Assembly (NCBI GenBank): GCA_020186115.1
Contig: WSYJ01000178.1
Location: 1,178,001 to 1,242,000, forward strand
Reading direction: 5' to 3'
DNA from: Histomonas meleagridis
Taxonomy: Eukaryota; Parabasalia; Tritrichomonadida; Dientamoebidae
Length of the DNA stretch: 64,000 nucleotides
Shown here: piece by piece, positions 20,341-31,200 of the stretch
Position numbering within the stretch: the first letter of the stretch is position 1
Layout: the number at the start of each line of letters is the position of its first letter
Translations under genes and position numbers: made by a program
The notes under the pieces: generated by a model
What the model was told of the DNA's origin: nothing
The model's database searches: none
Seen by the model: only the letters and a program-made list of their open reading frames with translations

Positions 20341-21538
20341 CAATTCCTTTTTGATTAAGGATGAATTTGTTAAATTCGATATTTCCGGATTTTGCAGATA
20401 AAGTTAATATATCTTTTGGAATTTCACAGCTTTCTAAAAAATAAATCATAAGAAATGTATTATAATCTAATGCAGTTACTCTAATCAAAGAATCACATAT
20501 TCCCATTCCTTCTTTAAGCAAAAATGAAAATATTTCATAATTACTATATATTATACATTTTTCCCCTAAATTACTTAAACTATCTAATTTATTTATTTTA
20601 TTTTCGTAAAAATATTTAAAAAAGTCATTTCAATGAAATTCAATTGCGGTCTCAAGAGCACACTCAAATGTTGAATGATTTTGTTCACATAAATGAATAA
20701 TTTCTTCATTTCCACCTGCAACTGCATATTTACCTGTGTTATTTACTTTTGCATTATTCATAAGTAAATATTTAAAACATTTAATTGATCCAAAAAATGC
20801 TGCATAATCAATTAATGTAACATTTTCCTGCTCATGATTTATAAATGAACATCTTTCATAAAGTGATGGTTCAATTCTTTGATTAAAATCAAAATTTGGT
20901 TGTGATGACATTTCTTGAAGTTTATCGATCTCATCATTTCGAATTATTTTCGCAATTTCATTCGGATTAACTCCTTCTTTAACTAGTCTTTTTTGAAGTT
21001 TCCAATTATTCTTTGAAAGCATTTTGTGATCTCTCAAGAAGAATTGTTTTCCAAAAGGACAAGAATAAATTACGTCCACCATAACAAAGTTTGTTGCACT
21101 GTCTTCAAAACTTTCTAATTCTTTGGCTGTTTTATAATGTGCAAAATACAATGTTTCTTTCTTTTTTAATATTATTGGATTAATGATATTTTCTTCGACC
21201 ATTTTTTCAAGAAGATAATATGATTCTTGAGTTTCTAAACCCAAAAGAAACTGCATAAAGACATTAAAAACCCTAACATTGTCTTTATTAATATTTTCTT
21301 CCTCTGCTTCTATTGATTGAATTAATTGAAAATAAAATTTATAATCGTATTTTAGTATAACAAAATGTAAATATATTAATTTACAAAGAATAAGATTAAA
21401 TGAGTATGGAAAACTAAAATTAAATAAAGAAATGATTGAATGAACAGTAGATAAACAATTATCATCATTCAAATCAAATATAATTTTCTCTAAAGATTGC
21501 AGTAATTTGGTACATTCTTGATTTTGTTGTGTATTCAT
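19468..21538 (-). pseudogene. DUF3447/ankyrin locus with one TGA in its core
   Basis: The likely start is the ATG at 21538. The DUF3447 core carries family motifs also seen in the other loci (NPNEIAKIIRNDEI, PSLYERCSFIN, LIDYAAFFGSIKCFKYLLMN, GKYAVAGGNEEIIHLCEQNHS). At 20630-20632 a TGA replaces the Arg codon of the paralogues' FHRNDIF (probably CGA to TGA), and the same frame continues on to GIDINAKD near 20340. Three full ankyrin repeats of the same kind and one further repeat follow, then a shortened last one ending in TAA at 19468. Each is individually in frame but separated from the next by a frame-breaking spacer. Function is unknown. Trichomonads have hundreds of such ankyrin proteins. 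Apart from the TGA the locus looks well preserved, so inactivation would be recent. Confidence 0.7.
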
Positions 21539-21898
21539 ATAGATTAGATATCTAATCAAAGTTTGTGAAATAAATTTGTATGTTTTTTGATCGTATTAGA
21601 AATTTCAATGGTTTATTATTCCTCATGAATGGACCACAAAATTTTCCCAATAGAACAATAAAGCATAATTTTTTTCAGTACAACATGTTAAAACAAACAA
21701 GTTATTTAAGCATCTTTATACAAAATATTAGGGTTAACCCTTGTGAGATCTTTTCAATCTTTTATTGATTAACCTTTCATTGTTTCATTTTAAGCTTAAA
21801 AATAGTTGCTCGCTTTTGGACTATAAAAAATTTCAAGCCATTACTTTTTTATTGAACATTCTTATGAGAATTGAAATAGGAAACGACTTTTATATACA
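21539..21898. other. Intergenic, no gene seen
   Basis: Gap between the start of the ankyrin locus and the 3' end of the Rab5-like gene. A 62-codon plus-strand frame (21580-21768) has no recognisable similarity and is probably chance. Confidence 0.4.
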
Positions 21899-22462
21899 TT
21901 AGCAGCATTTTTTATCACTTTTTTCTTTTTCGTCATTAGGTATGGGTGGTGTGTAATCTTGTTGTTGATCTACTACTGAAACATCATCTGCACATGTATC
22001 AAAAAGAAGATTAACATTTTCTCCTGTTTTTGCAGAGACGCAAAAGTTTGCTTTAAATTTGTCGCCAAAAGCATCAATTTGCTTTTGGACCCAAGAATCA
22101 CTTTCTACCAAATCAATCTTGTTCACAACCAAATACAAAATTATTGTAGGGTCTTCACTTACTATTTTGACCCATTTTGTAATTGATGTGAAAGATTTAG
22201 GAGAACTTGCATCAACAATAATCATTGCTAAACTTGCACCACGAATATAAACAGGTGCTAGTGACTCATATCTTTCTTGACCAGCTGTATCCCAAATTGA
22301 TAGTTTAACCTCCTTACCATTTACGTTTACTGTCTTAGATGTATGTTGCACACCAATTGTTGGTTCTTGAGTACTAAAATCGTCAGCAATCCATCTTCTT
22401 AGAATTGATGTTTTACCAACACTCATATCTCCTAATAATATCACTTTCTTTTCTTGCTGCAT
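21899..22462 (-). CDS. Rab5-like small GTPase
   Basis: This Rab-family GTPase has 187 residues and all G motifs: P-loop GDMSVGKTS (residues 11-19), the effector Thr in [20 protein letters not shown] and SAKTG. It ends KKCC, a double-geranylgeranylation signal. The YESLAPVYIRGASLAMIIVDASSPKSF region follows the Rab5 pattern ([21 protein letters not shown]), so early-endosome trafficking is the likely role. The ATG at 22462 starts six residues before the first beta strand, so the N-terminus is shorter than in animal Rab5. Upstream on its strand a TTACGGTTATAATAACG cluster near 22567-22583 may be the promoter motif. Confidence 0.88.
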   Translation of the reverse strand: MQQEKKVILLGDMSVGKTSILRRWIADDFSTQEPTIGVQHTSKTVNVNGKEVKLSIWDTAGQERYESLAPVYIRGASLAMIIVDASSPKSFTSITKWVKIVSEDPTIILYLVVNKIDLVESDSWVQKQIDAFGDKFKANFCVSAKTGENVNLLFDTCADDVSVVDQQQDYTPPIPNDEKEKSDKKCC

Positions 22463-23219
22463 TTACGCAAAAAGAAGTGGCTTTTGCTCAAATGGAGAAA
22501 AGATAAACTTTTGAAAAAGCTTTTCTCGAACAGTTTACCTCTGAATTGAGATGTTGGGCTCCACAGTTACGGTTATAATAACGTTTGAGTTGTTGTAACC
22601 ACTTTTTCAGAGTGATCCAATTCTTTCTTTTGTTTGCACAAATACTGGAACCCCAACAGCACTTTTCGATCGGTTTTGGTCGAGCCACGTTTAAAGAGCG
22701 CTGAATTAAATAGAGCTCTATGAACTGCTTCCATCGACCATCATGTTCGTGACATTTTTAAAAACGCAGTCATTGGTCGTTTTTGTTTTTCAGCAAACTT
22801 TTTGCAAAATATACATGAAGATAAGTGATTATTAAGTTACTTTGATGTAATCTTGTTAATTATTTGAATAGTACGATAGTGAATTTGATCAAATAATTTG
22901 TATGTACCAAAACGGTTGCTTCCAGAAAGGAGGAAAAATGAAAAGGTTAATGGAGAAGTAATCTATGAGATATGGGTCAGTGCGTTGTGACTGCCGCTGA
23001 TATAAATTATATAAAAATCAATTTGAAAGAATTGGAAATGAATCAGAATTCAATTTTCCACAATTTTTGGAGCCATTCTCCAGCCTTTTTTGATTCGCAT
23101 CTAATATTATCATAAATAAACAAATTCATACAATCTTCAAAAAATTGACTTTTCATATCAAATTTTATTCCACATATACAAAGAGTCCAAAAATTATAAT
23201 ACGTCGACATGGATTTTTA
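22463..23219. other. Intergenic, no gene seen
   Basis: About 750 bases between the Rab5-like gene and the 3' end of the 1651-residue gene. I looked specifically for a BEACH or WD40 coding continuation of the upstream gene and saw none in any frame. Confidence 0.4.
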
Positions 23220-26200
23220 TTATTGAACTATATCGAAAGAATTACAATTCGAACATATATATTCTTCGAACATGAACATTTGATATTCAGGCGAATCCAA
23301 TGTATCATCCATTAAATTAAATCTTTCCAACAAAAACTTTATATTTTTATTATTACTTTCAACATTTTTCTCATTAATATTCATCAAATGCAAAATTATT
23401 CCTATAAACATATGCTCAATATCACCGTCCAAATTCTCAACGAATTCCACAATTCCATTTAAAATTTCCACATTTTTTGGCTGGAATTTTAACTTAATTC
23501 CGACGATGTATGCAAAAACAATTTGCGCATCAATCATAACATCATTCGAAAAGTGCAAAGTGACTTTCGATAAAATAATTGGTTTCAAAGAACTTAAAAA
23601 CAAGTCCGCTAAGTCATTATCAACCCAAATATTATCATTTGATATGTTAAGATATAAAAACGAATTAATTTTAACATTGTTTTCAATGATTAATTGTAAA
23701 TCAAAAATCGGATTTTCAATAAACGAAGAATTAGTTTTAATGTTTTTCGAATTCCGGATAAACAATGTTGAAAAACTTAAAGAAAGTAATTTGTAAAGAA
23801 TTTCGTTATCAATTTCATTAAAATTCCATTTCTTAAAAATCGAAATTAAGACATTTTTCTTAAGATTCGTATAATTGACTTCGAAGTAGTTTGATATTTT
23901 GTTCATATCATTAAATATGTCGATAATTTTGTTTGCAAATTTTTGAGGTATTAATAAATCCAACAAGAAATTTGTGAATTCTTGGATGAAGTTATTTTCA
24001 TTTTCATTATAAGTACATTGATATATCAGTAAAAACCAATAAATAAAGAGATTTTTGTTTAAAATTTTCTCGTTGTTATAACCGATATAATTTTTCAGTT
24101 TTTCAATTGAGCTTAATTTAGCGGTTTTAGTCATTTTCATTGAAAAAATTGAGACGATTTGAAAGTATTCAATTAAATTCTCGTTAATTATCATCAAATA
24201 ACATTCTTGAACGAATAAGAAAGCTAATTCCTCGTTAATATCCATTCCTTCGATCGCCTTAAACAAGTCTTTCATTAAATTCTTATCATTTTTATAACAT
24301 ATCAACCGATTAATGATTTTGAACGATATGAATTGAATGTTTATATCATTAAACTTCAAAAACTTAAAATATTCGTCGAAGAAATCGGAATTTAATTCTT
24401 TTGGGAATGAATTCCTATTAAATTCACGTTCAACGAATGTCAAAATATTCGAAATCATTGTATTTGATTTCGAAGTTTTATCGTTTATTAAAATCTTTAA
24501 AAATGACGTGTGATACAAAAACGATTTTTTATTTTCGGAAGCTTCAGACAAAAACTTCCAAATTTCGTTATTTATTACGATGATATCATTTTCATTGTAA
24601 GGTAAATATTGTATTACTTCATAAAACTTATAATATATTTGATCATTTTCCATTAATTGTTTTAACAAATCGGAATATAACAACAAAATCGAAGACAAAA
24701 TGTTTTTAAAGTAATATAAAGCAATATCAATTGTCGATTGTATCCAAAGTTTTGGGTTTAACCAAATGTATTGTAACATTGACAACTTAAACTCTTTCGA
24801 TGTATAACTCATGAAAGAGAATAATGAGTTTAAGAAATTCGTTGAGAACATTGAAGGTTTAAATGATTTTATTACGTTATAAAAGATTTGACATCCATTT
24901 AACTTTAAGAATTGATTTTGGATATCAGAATTATTAAACAACTTCAAAAAACAAAATAATAATTGTTCTTGTAATTGATTATCATCAATTCGAAACAATT
25001 CCAAAAAATCTTTAAATAAATCACTGTTTAAAAATGTGTATTGGATCTTTTGATGATATAATATTGGATAACCTTTATATTTAATATTCGAATTATCGAT
25101 TTGATTTACATTTATTGTATTATTTTCAGTGGATTTCTTCATTTTTATTTTATATATTTTTTTGTTGGTTTGTAAATTATAAATATTCGTGTTGGAAATT
25201 GATATGTTTCGATCACCAATACTAATGTTTGATGTAGGTGTTAATTGTACTGTTTGGAAATTAATTTCTTCGATTTCATTTAATTTAATACTGTTTTTCA
25301 TGAACGTAATTTTCGTTGAATAAAATGTATTAATTTCAAATTTATAATTAAAATTAATTAAATTTTTCTTGTTTTGTGATTCATATTGAATATTCATTAA
25401 TTGATTTTCAAAATATATAAATAACGATGTGTTTAAATTACTAAAAAGTTGTAATAAAATATGTTTCTTATTATCATTTAGTTTAAATTTGGACTCGAAA
25501 TACCATTCATCAATTGGTAAATTAGTTTTATCAAATTGTTTACATTGTAATGGTTCTTTTAATTGGATATAAAACTTTGGCTCTGTCGATTGATCACTAA
25601 TATGTTCGAAAACATAATTTATAATATTTTGCAATCCATTTCGAATATTTTCATCATGAATTTTCTTAAACAAAAATTTTAATAATTCTGGAGTTGAATT
25701 ATTACATAAAATATAATAAATAATTTCATTTAATTTGTTTAAATTCGAATAATTTATTGTATCCATTAATAATATTCGTGAAAAGTCATCACATGAAATT
25801 TGTGAACAATTATATTCATTCGATTTAATTAAGTCATAAATATATTGTAAAATTTTCGTTGAATTCGAACTTTTTATAAATATTTTATATATCGCTTTTA
25901 ATACTGATAAATTATTAATATAATTAATTTCCCCAAATTTAGTTTCAGTTCGCATAATAATCGATGTCATTAAGTCTAAATCAAAATTAGGTATTGAAAC
26001 GTTTTCATATATTTCAATGAAATCTTCAATTGTTTCATTATTTAAAAATTGTTCTGAAGAATCCAAAAAATTAATTGACAAATTAAATGAATTCGATGTC
26101 TTTAATACAATTGGTATTGTTAATATTACATCAATTAATTCGATATTAAATGAATATTGTTGATTAAATGGTAATATATTTACTAAAAACTTTTGGAATT

Positions 26201-28175
26201 GATTTAATAAATCTAATGTTAAATTAGGTTCAATAGTTAAAAAGTATCTCATTAATTCAGTAATAGCATTAAAGATATGATTATAAATAGGTATTAATGA
26301 ATCATTTTTATTCTTTTTAATATAAGATAAGCCGAATAAAAACAAATTAAAAATTATATTAATAAATGGCTTCTTTTTCATAAACTTCTCAATTTTCTCT
26401 AAATATTTTGTACTTCCATAATAAACGAATGGATTCGACATAAATAATGATTGAATGTAATCACTTAATTTCTCACTTAATTCAGTTCCGGGGAAATCAT
26501 CAATAGTTTCTAAAATATATTGTAATAAATCATATAATGAATCAGTATATTTCGAATTTTCATATAATTCGAAGTTTTGTAATAATGTTAAAATGTTATC
26601 AATGAAATAATATAAATTATTTTTTAAGTTTTTCGATGTTAAGTTTTGAATATGTTTTTTAATTGTATTTATTATCATATTTCGAGTTTTATCATTAACT
26701 TCATAAAATTTCATTGATAAATTTAATGATAAATTAATTAAATGATTAATAAATGTTAACGTCGAATTATTTGTAATCAAATTTTTCGGTATATCGAAAA
26801 TTATTGATTCGAAAATGAATGAAATTTTATTATCCAAAAATTCCAAAATTTTTTCGATGTTTTGTATATTATATATTAAATATAAACAAAACTCTAAAAA
26901 TATTATATAAGAATTTATGTTTTGGTTTTCATTATTTAAGTTCTCGAATATATATTCACAACCAATTGTACTATTTGCAATTGAAGAATTCATTTTGTTA
27001 CTAATCATTTTTAAATGTTTTCGTAATGAATTTAATTCTTCAATTTGTTGATATAAAATTGGTTCTTCAACTTTATTAATATGAACAAATTCTTTTTGTA
27101 TTATTTCTAACTCTTTAAATTGATATATTTCATCAATTGTTATAATGTTTGGATTCGGTATTATTATGTTATCTTGCGTAGGAAATTCTAAATAATTTGT
27201 TTTGAATTGTTGAATCCGCCAAAAAATATAACCTAATGAACATCCAATTGATGTTGGATCATTATTTGAGTTTAATGTCATTAATATTATTGAACATTTT
27301 TCATATATTTGAATTGGATTATTAATAATAAAATCGTCGCGAATTGGATTTAATAATTTATAACAAATTGTTATTAATTGAGTTTGATCATTTACATTTA
27401 ATGTTTTGCAATTAGTACTTTCATATTCTAAAAAAATATTTAATAAATCATAACATGGAAATGGATTAATAGTAAATAAATACATTAGCGATTCATTGAT
27501 GAAGCTTAAACAGAACAAATTTTGTTTCGTGTCTTTTTTTAACTTTTGCTCATAGATTAAACAACTTCCAATTTCTTGTAATAAAAATAAAATCGCATCC
27601 CCGTATTTGGTATACGAGCGTTTGAAATGATGTCCAATCGATTCAAGAATTGGTGATACAACTGTTAAAAATTGTAAAAATAACTTGTCAGTCTTGGATG
27701 AAAAAAACCTGAAAAAAAATGGTAAATATGTGGGAACTATAGGTGAAAAGCGATTACTTGGTTTCCCTTCAAGTAATAATTGATATTCTTTATCAAACTC
27801 AAACGATAAAGATATAAGAGTACGCATATTTGATATAATTAAATATTCTTGTAAATTGTTCTCGGATGGTTTAATGGTATATGTACATGAAAATTTTAAA
27901 AGTTCAAACTGTGTTAATTCAATACATGTCTTTAATTCAAAAACATTTCCTAATGCAAGATCAAGATCTTTTTGTGATTTAAACTTTTCTAATATAGACT
28001 TAATTTGTGATGATGACATATGAGATGTTGAAATTGAGGAAAGAAATGAAAATAATGGTTCTTTCTTAGTTTTCATTAACTTTTTAATATCTTTGCTCGA
28101 TAGTGGTAATTGCTTAGTATAATATTCTATCCAAACTGAATGCCTGGGATCTGTGGAAAAAGATTCTTTCGACAT
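23220..28175 (-). CDS. Large alpha-helical protein with ConA/LamG-like domain, BEACH-protein N-terminal-like
   Basis: This 1651-residue protein has long helical, Leu/Ile/Phe/Asn-rich stretches on both sides of a beta-rich segment at about residues 880-1015. That segment (WYFESKFKLN, ILLQLFSNLNTSLFIYFENQ, NISIGDRNI) looks like the concanavalin/LamG-like domain inside neurobeachin/LvsA-type BEACH proteins. The whole matches the layout of the half of such proteins that precedes the PH-BEACH domain. No PH, BEACH or WD40 part is present and the protein ends at a clean stop (FDIVQ). It could be a stand-alone derivative, a split gene or an unrelated scaffold. I did not identify a catalytic motif. 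AACGTTATTTTTAACGT just upstream of the ATG may be a promoter element. Confidence 0.45.
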   Translation of the reverse strand: MSKESFSTDPRHSVWIEYYTKQLPLSSKDIKKLMKTKKEPLFSFLSSISTSHMSSSQIKSILEKFKSQKDLDLALGNVFELKTCIELTQFELLKFSCTYTIKPSENNLQEYLIISNMRTLISLSFEFDKEYQLLLEGKPSNRFSPIVPTYLPFFFRFFSSKTDKLFLQFLTVVSPILESIGHHFKRSYTKYGDAILFLLQEIGSCLIYEQKLKKDTKQNLFCLSFINESLMYLFTINPFPCYDLLNIFLEYESTNCKTLNVNDQTQLITICYKLLNPIRDDFIINNPIQIYEKCSIILMTLNSNNDPTSIGCSLGYIFWRIQQFKTNYLEFPTQDNIIIPNPNIITIDEIYQFKELEIIQKEFVHINKVEEPILYQQIEELNSLRKHLKMISNKMNSSIANSTIGCEYIFENLNNENQNINSYIIFLEFCLYLIYNIQNIEKILEFLDNKISFIFESIIFDIPKNLITNNSTLTFINHLINLSLNLSMKFYEVNDKTRNMIINTIKKHIQNLTSKNLKNNLYYFIDNILTLLQNFELYENSKYTDSLYDLLQYILETIDDFPGTELSEKLSDYIQSLFMSNPFVYYGSTKYLEKIEKFMKKKPFINIIFNLFLFGLSYIKKNKNDSLIPIYNHIFNAITELMRYFLTIEPNLTLDLLNQFQKFLVNILPFNQQYSFNIELIDVILTIPIVLKTSNSFNLSINFLDSSEQFLNNETIEDFIEIYENVSIPNFDLDLMTSIIMRTETKFGEINYINNLSVLKAIYKIFIKSSNSTKILQYIYDLIKSNEYNCSQISCDDFSRILLMDTINYSNLNKLNEIIYYILCNNSTPELLKFLFKKIHDENIRNGLQNIINYVFEHISDQSTEPKFYIQLKEPLQCKQFDKTNLPIDEWYFESKFKLNDNKKHILLQLFSNLNTSLFIYFENQLMNIQYESQNKKNLINFNYKFEINTFYSTKITFMKNSIKLNEIEEINFQTVQLTPTSNISIGDRNISISNTNIYNLQTNKKIYKIKMKKSTENNTINVNQIDNSNIKYKGYPILYHQKIQYTFLNSDLFKDFLELFRIDDNQLQEQLLFCFLKLFNNSDIQNQFLKLNGCQIFYNVIKSFKPSMFSTNFLNSLFSFMSYTSKEFKLSMLQYIWLNPKLWIQSTIDIALYYFKNILSSILLLYSDLLKQLMENDQIYYKFYEVIQYLPYNENDIIVINNEIWKFLSEASENKKSFLYHTSFLKILINDKTSKSNTMISNILTFVEREFNRNSFPKELNSDFFDEYFKFLKFNDINIQFISFKIINRLICYKNDKNLMKDLFKAIEGMDINEELAFLFVQECYLMIINENLIEYFQIVSIFSMKMTKTAKLSSIEKLKNYIGYNNEKILNKNLFIYWFLLIYQCTYNENENNFIQEFTNFLLDLLIPQKFANKIIDIFNDMNKISNYFEVNYTNLKKNVLISIFKKWNFNEIDNEILYKLLSLSFSTLFIRNSKNIKTNSSFIENPIFDLQLIIENNVKINSFLYLNISNDNIWVDNDLADLFLSSLKPIILSKVTLHFSNDVMIDAQIVFAYIVGIKLKFQPKNVEILNGIVEFVENLDGDIEHMFIGIILHLMNINEKNVESNNKNIKFLLERFNLMDDTLDSPEYQMFMFEEYICSNCNSFDIVQ

Positions 28176-28281
28176 CTAAAACGTTATTTTTAACGTCTCC
28201 CGTATTGAATTTTAATGTGAAATTGAGTGTTGTAGTCATTCCTTTTCTTTTGTTTTTACTCATTTTTAGTATTGTTTCGCA

Positions 28282-31200
28282 ATGAAGAATGCTGATACAT
28301 CTGATGCTTTTTCAAACCATTTAACATTAAATAACTCAATTTCATTTCTATTTGAAAATTTAAGAAATTTGTCATATATCAAGTCAAAATTTTCTGTAAA
28401 TAATATTCTAAAATGTTATCTCAAAATACAATCACCAATCACTAATATAAGTATTTATTTTAAAGAATTTTTCCTCTTTATTATTTCTTCAATTTTATTT
28501 TTAAATTTCACAAAAATTATCTTAAGCAGTATAATTTCATATATCACTAAATTGCTTTCATATAACAAAGATAAAATCAAATCAAAAATTCTTTTTCTTT
28601 TATTTGTTCTATTTTTTACACAATCTATCGAAACATATCAATCAGGAACACTAACTATAACTACTGATGATGAATATAAAAATAGGAATAAATATAAAAA
28701 AGCATCACATGTTATAATCACCGGCAGCGTTGAAGAAATTGGATATGAAGCTTTTTCTGAATGGACTTCATTAATTTCAGTTGAAATTGGTGATTGTGTT
28801 ACTTCTATTGGAGATTATGCATTTGCTGATTGTTCTGGTTTGAAAACGATTACGATTGGTGACAATGTCAGAACAATTGGACAATATGCATTTCAAAGAT
28901 GTTCATCATTAAATTTAGTAACATTTGGTAATAATGTGAACACAATTGGAAGTGGCGCATTTTCAACATGTTCATCATTAACAATTATTACAATTCCAAA
29001 TTTAGTAACTTCAATTTCAAGTTCAATGTTTCGTAATTGCAGAAGTTTAAAATCAATAATAATACACGAAAATGTCAACACAATTGGAAATAGTGCATTT
29101 CAATACTGTTCTTCATTAATTCATATAACAATTCCATCATCAGTTACCAAAATTGGAAGTTCTGCATTTTATGGGTGTACAAGTCTTCAATGTATATATT
29201 ATTATGGCGAAAGTGAACCAGAATTTGTATCAAGTATTTTTGGGTCAGATGTTTTTTATCAGGTTCCTGCAGAATATGTTATGACAATCGATTCATATAA
29301 TAGCGATACATTTGGTACAAAGGCGGCACTCAAAGGAACGACTGTTGATGGATGCAGTGCAATGGAAACTCAAACTTTTACACAACCAAGTACATTTACT
29401 AAATCGAATACATTTACTGATTCGAATGCATTTACTAAATCAAATACATTTACTGATTCAAATACATTTACTAAATCGAATACATATACTGATTCAAATA
29501 CATGTACTAAATCAAATACATTTACTAATTCGAATACAATGATTGATATATTATTTTCAAACATAGTTATATCATTAATTGTATTATTCTTTTTTACAAT
29601 AATAAATCACTTTATATCTTCTTTTAATGTTTTTAACAAAAATACACATTTTATTTCTTTAATAATTATTTTATTTTTTGTAAATGCATTACAAACTTAC
29701 AGTTCTGGTACACTTACAATAACAAAATTCGATGAATTTAATAATGATTATATGTCTAGCACGAAGAAAGTTATAATATCAAGTGTTGAAGAAATAATTC
29801 AAAATGCATTTGCTCAATGGCCTTATTTGACAACTGTTCAAATCGGAAGTTCAGTCATTCGAATTTCAGCAAGTGCATTTAATTCATGTCCTCAGTTAAC
29901 AGATGTGCAATTTGGTGATGATTTAGAAACAATATCTGAATATGCTTTTTCAGGATGTACGTCATTAAGAAGTATCACATTTCCAAATTCTTTAAGGAAT
30001 ATCGGAGATGCTGCATTTAGTCTTTGTATGTTTCTGAGCACTGTAACTTTCAATGAAGGTTTAACAACATTTGGAAATTTAGTATTCCATAGTTGCAGTC
30101 TTAAAAGTGTTAATATTCCAAGTTCTGTTAAAACAATATCATCAAATCCATTTATAGGGTGTACACAACTTCAATCTATCAAAGTTTCTACAGAAAATTG
30201 GTATTTTTCGAATTACAATAATGACGGGATACTATATGATATAAAATTTACAAAAATTATTAGTTACCCAGCAGGAAGCTCATTAATTGGATATACTATT
30301 CCAGATACAGTCGTTTCGATTGAGCTAACAGCATTTTATTATTGTTCAAGGTTACAAACAATTATCATTGGAAAAAGTGTTAGTAAAATTGGTACCGATT
30401 CATTTAATTCATGCTCCTCTCTTAAATGTATATATTTTAAAGGAGAATTACCTCCAGATATTGAAAGTAGTGCATTTAGTGGTGTTCCTGCTGATTATGT
30501 TATGGTAAGTGAAGAATTTAAAGGTGGATTATTTGGAGACAAACAAATTACAGCTGGGCAAATTCCTACTGAATGCAACTCTGTGTTGGTGTACTTACGT
30601 ACAAATACATTTAGCCAAAGCAATACATTCACAAAGTCAAATACATTTAGTCAAAGCAATACATTCACAAAGTCAAATACATTTAGTCAAAGCAATACAT
30701 TCACAAAGTCAAATACATTTAGCCAAAGCAATACATTCACAAAGTCAAATACATTTAGCCAAAGCAATACATTCACAAAGTCAAATACATTTAGCCAAAG
30801 CAATACATTCACAAAGTCAAATACACTTACGAAATCAAATACTTTTACTGAATCCAATACACTTACTAAATCCAATACATTTACTAAATCAAATACATTT
30901 ACATTATCGAATACATATATTAAATCGAATACATTTACTAAATCAGATACATTTTCATTACAATTCGATGGAACATTTGTTCATACGATAATTTTCACAT
31001 ATTCCATCACGCAAACGATTATTCCCAAATCGATTATTACGAATTCGATTAGTATTACATTAACTCATTCGACATATTATTATATTTATTCTGAATTTAT
31101 TACATATGAATATATTCTTTATCAATATTCGACGTATTATTTTTATTATTCTAATTTCTATACAATACTTCATGAAGATTTACACGAAAATGATACATTT

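Noticed and set aside
22488..22688. 66-codon frame downstream of the 1651-residue gene as a BEACH remnant
   Set aside because: Its sequence shows no BEACH or WD40 feature, and it overlaps the probable promoter region of the Rab5-like gene.
30687..30875. Long antisense and alternate frames over the SNTF stalk repeats
   Set aside because: They arise because the 36-bp unit is open in several frames; composition and context support only the frame with leader, LRRs and anchor.
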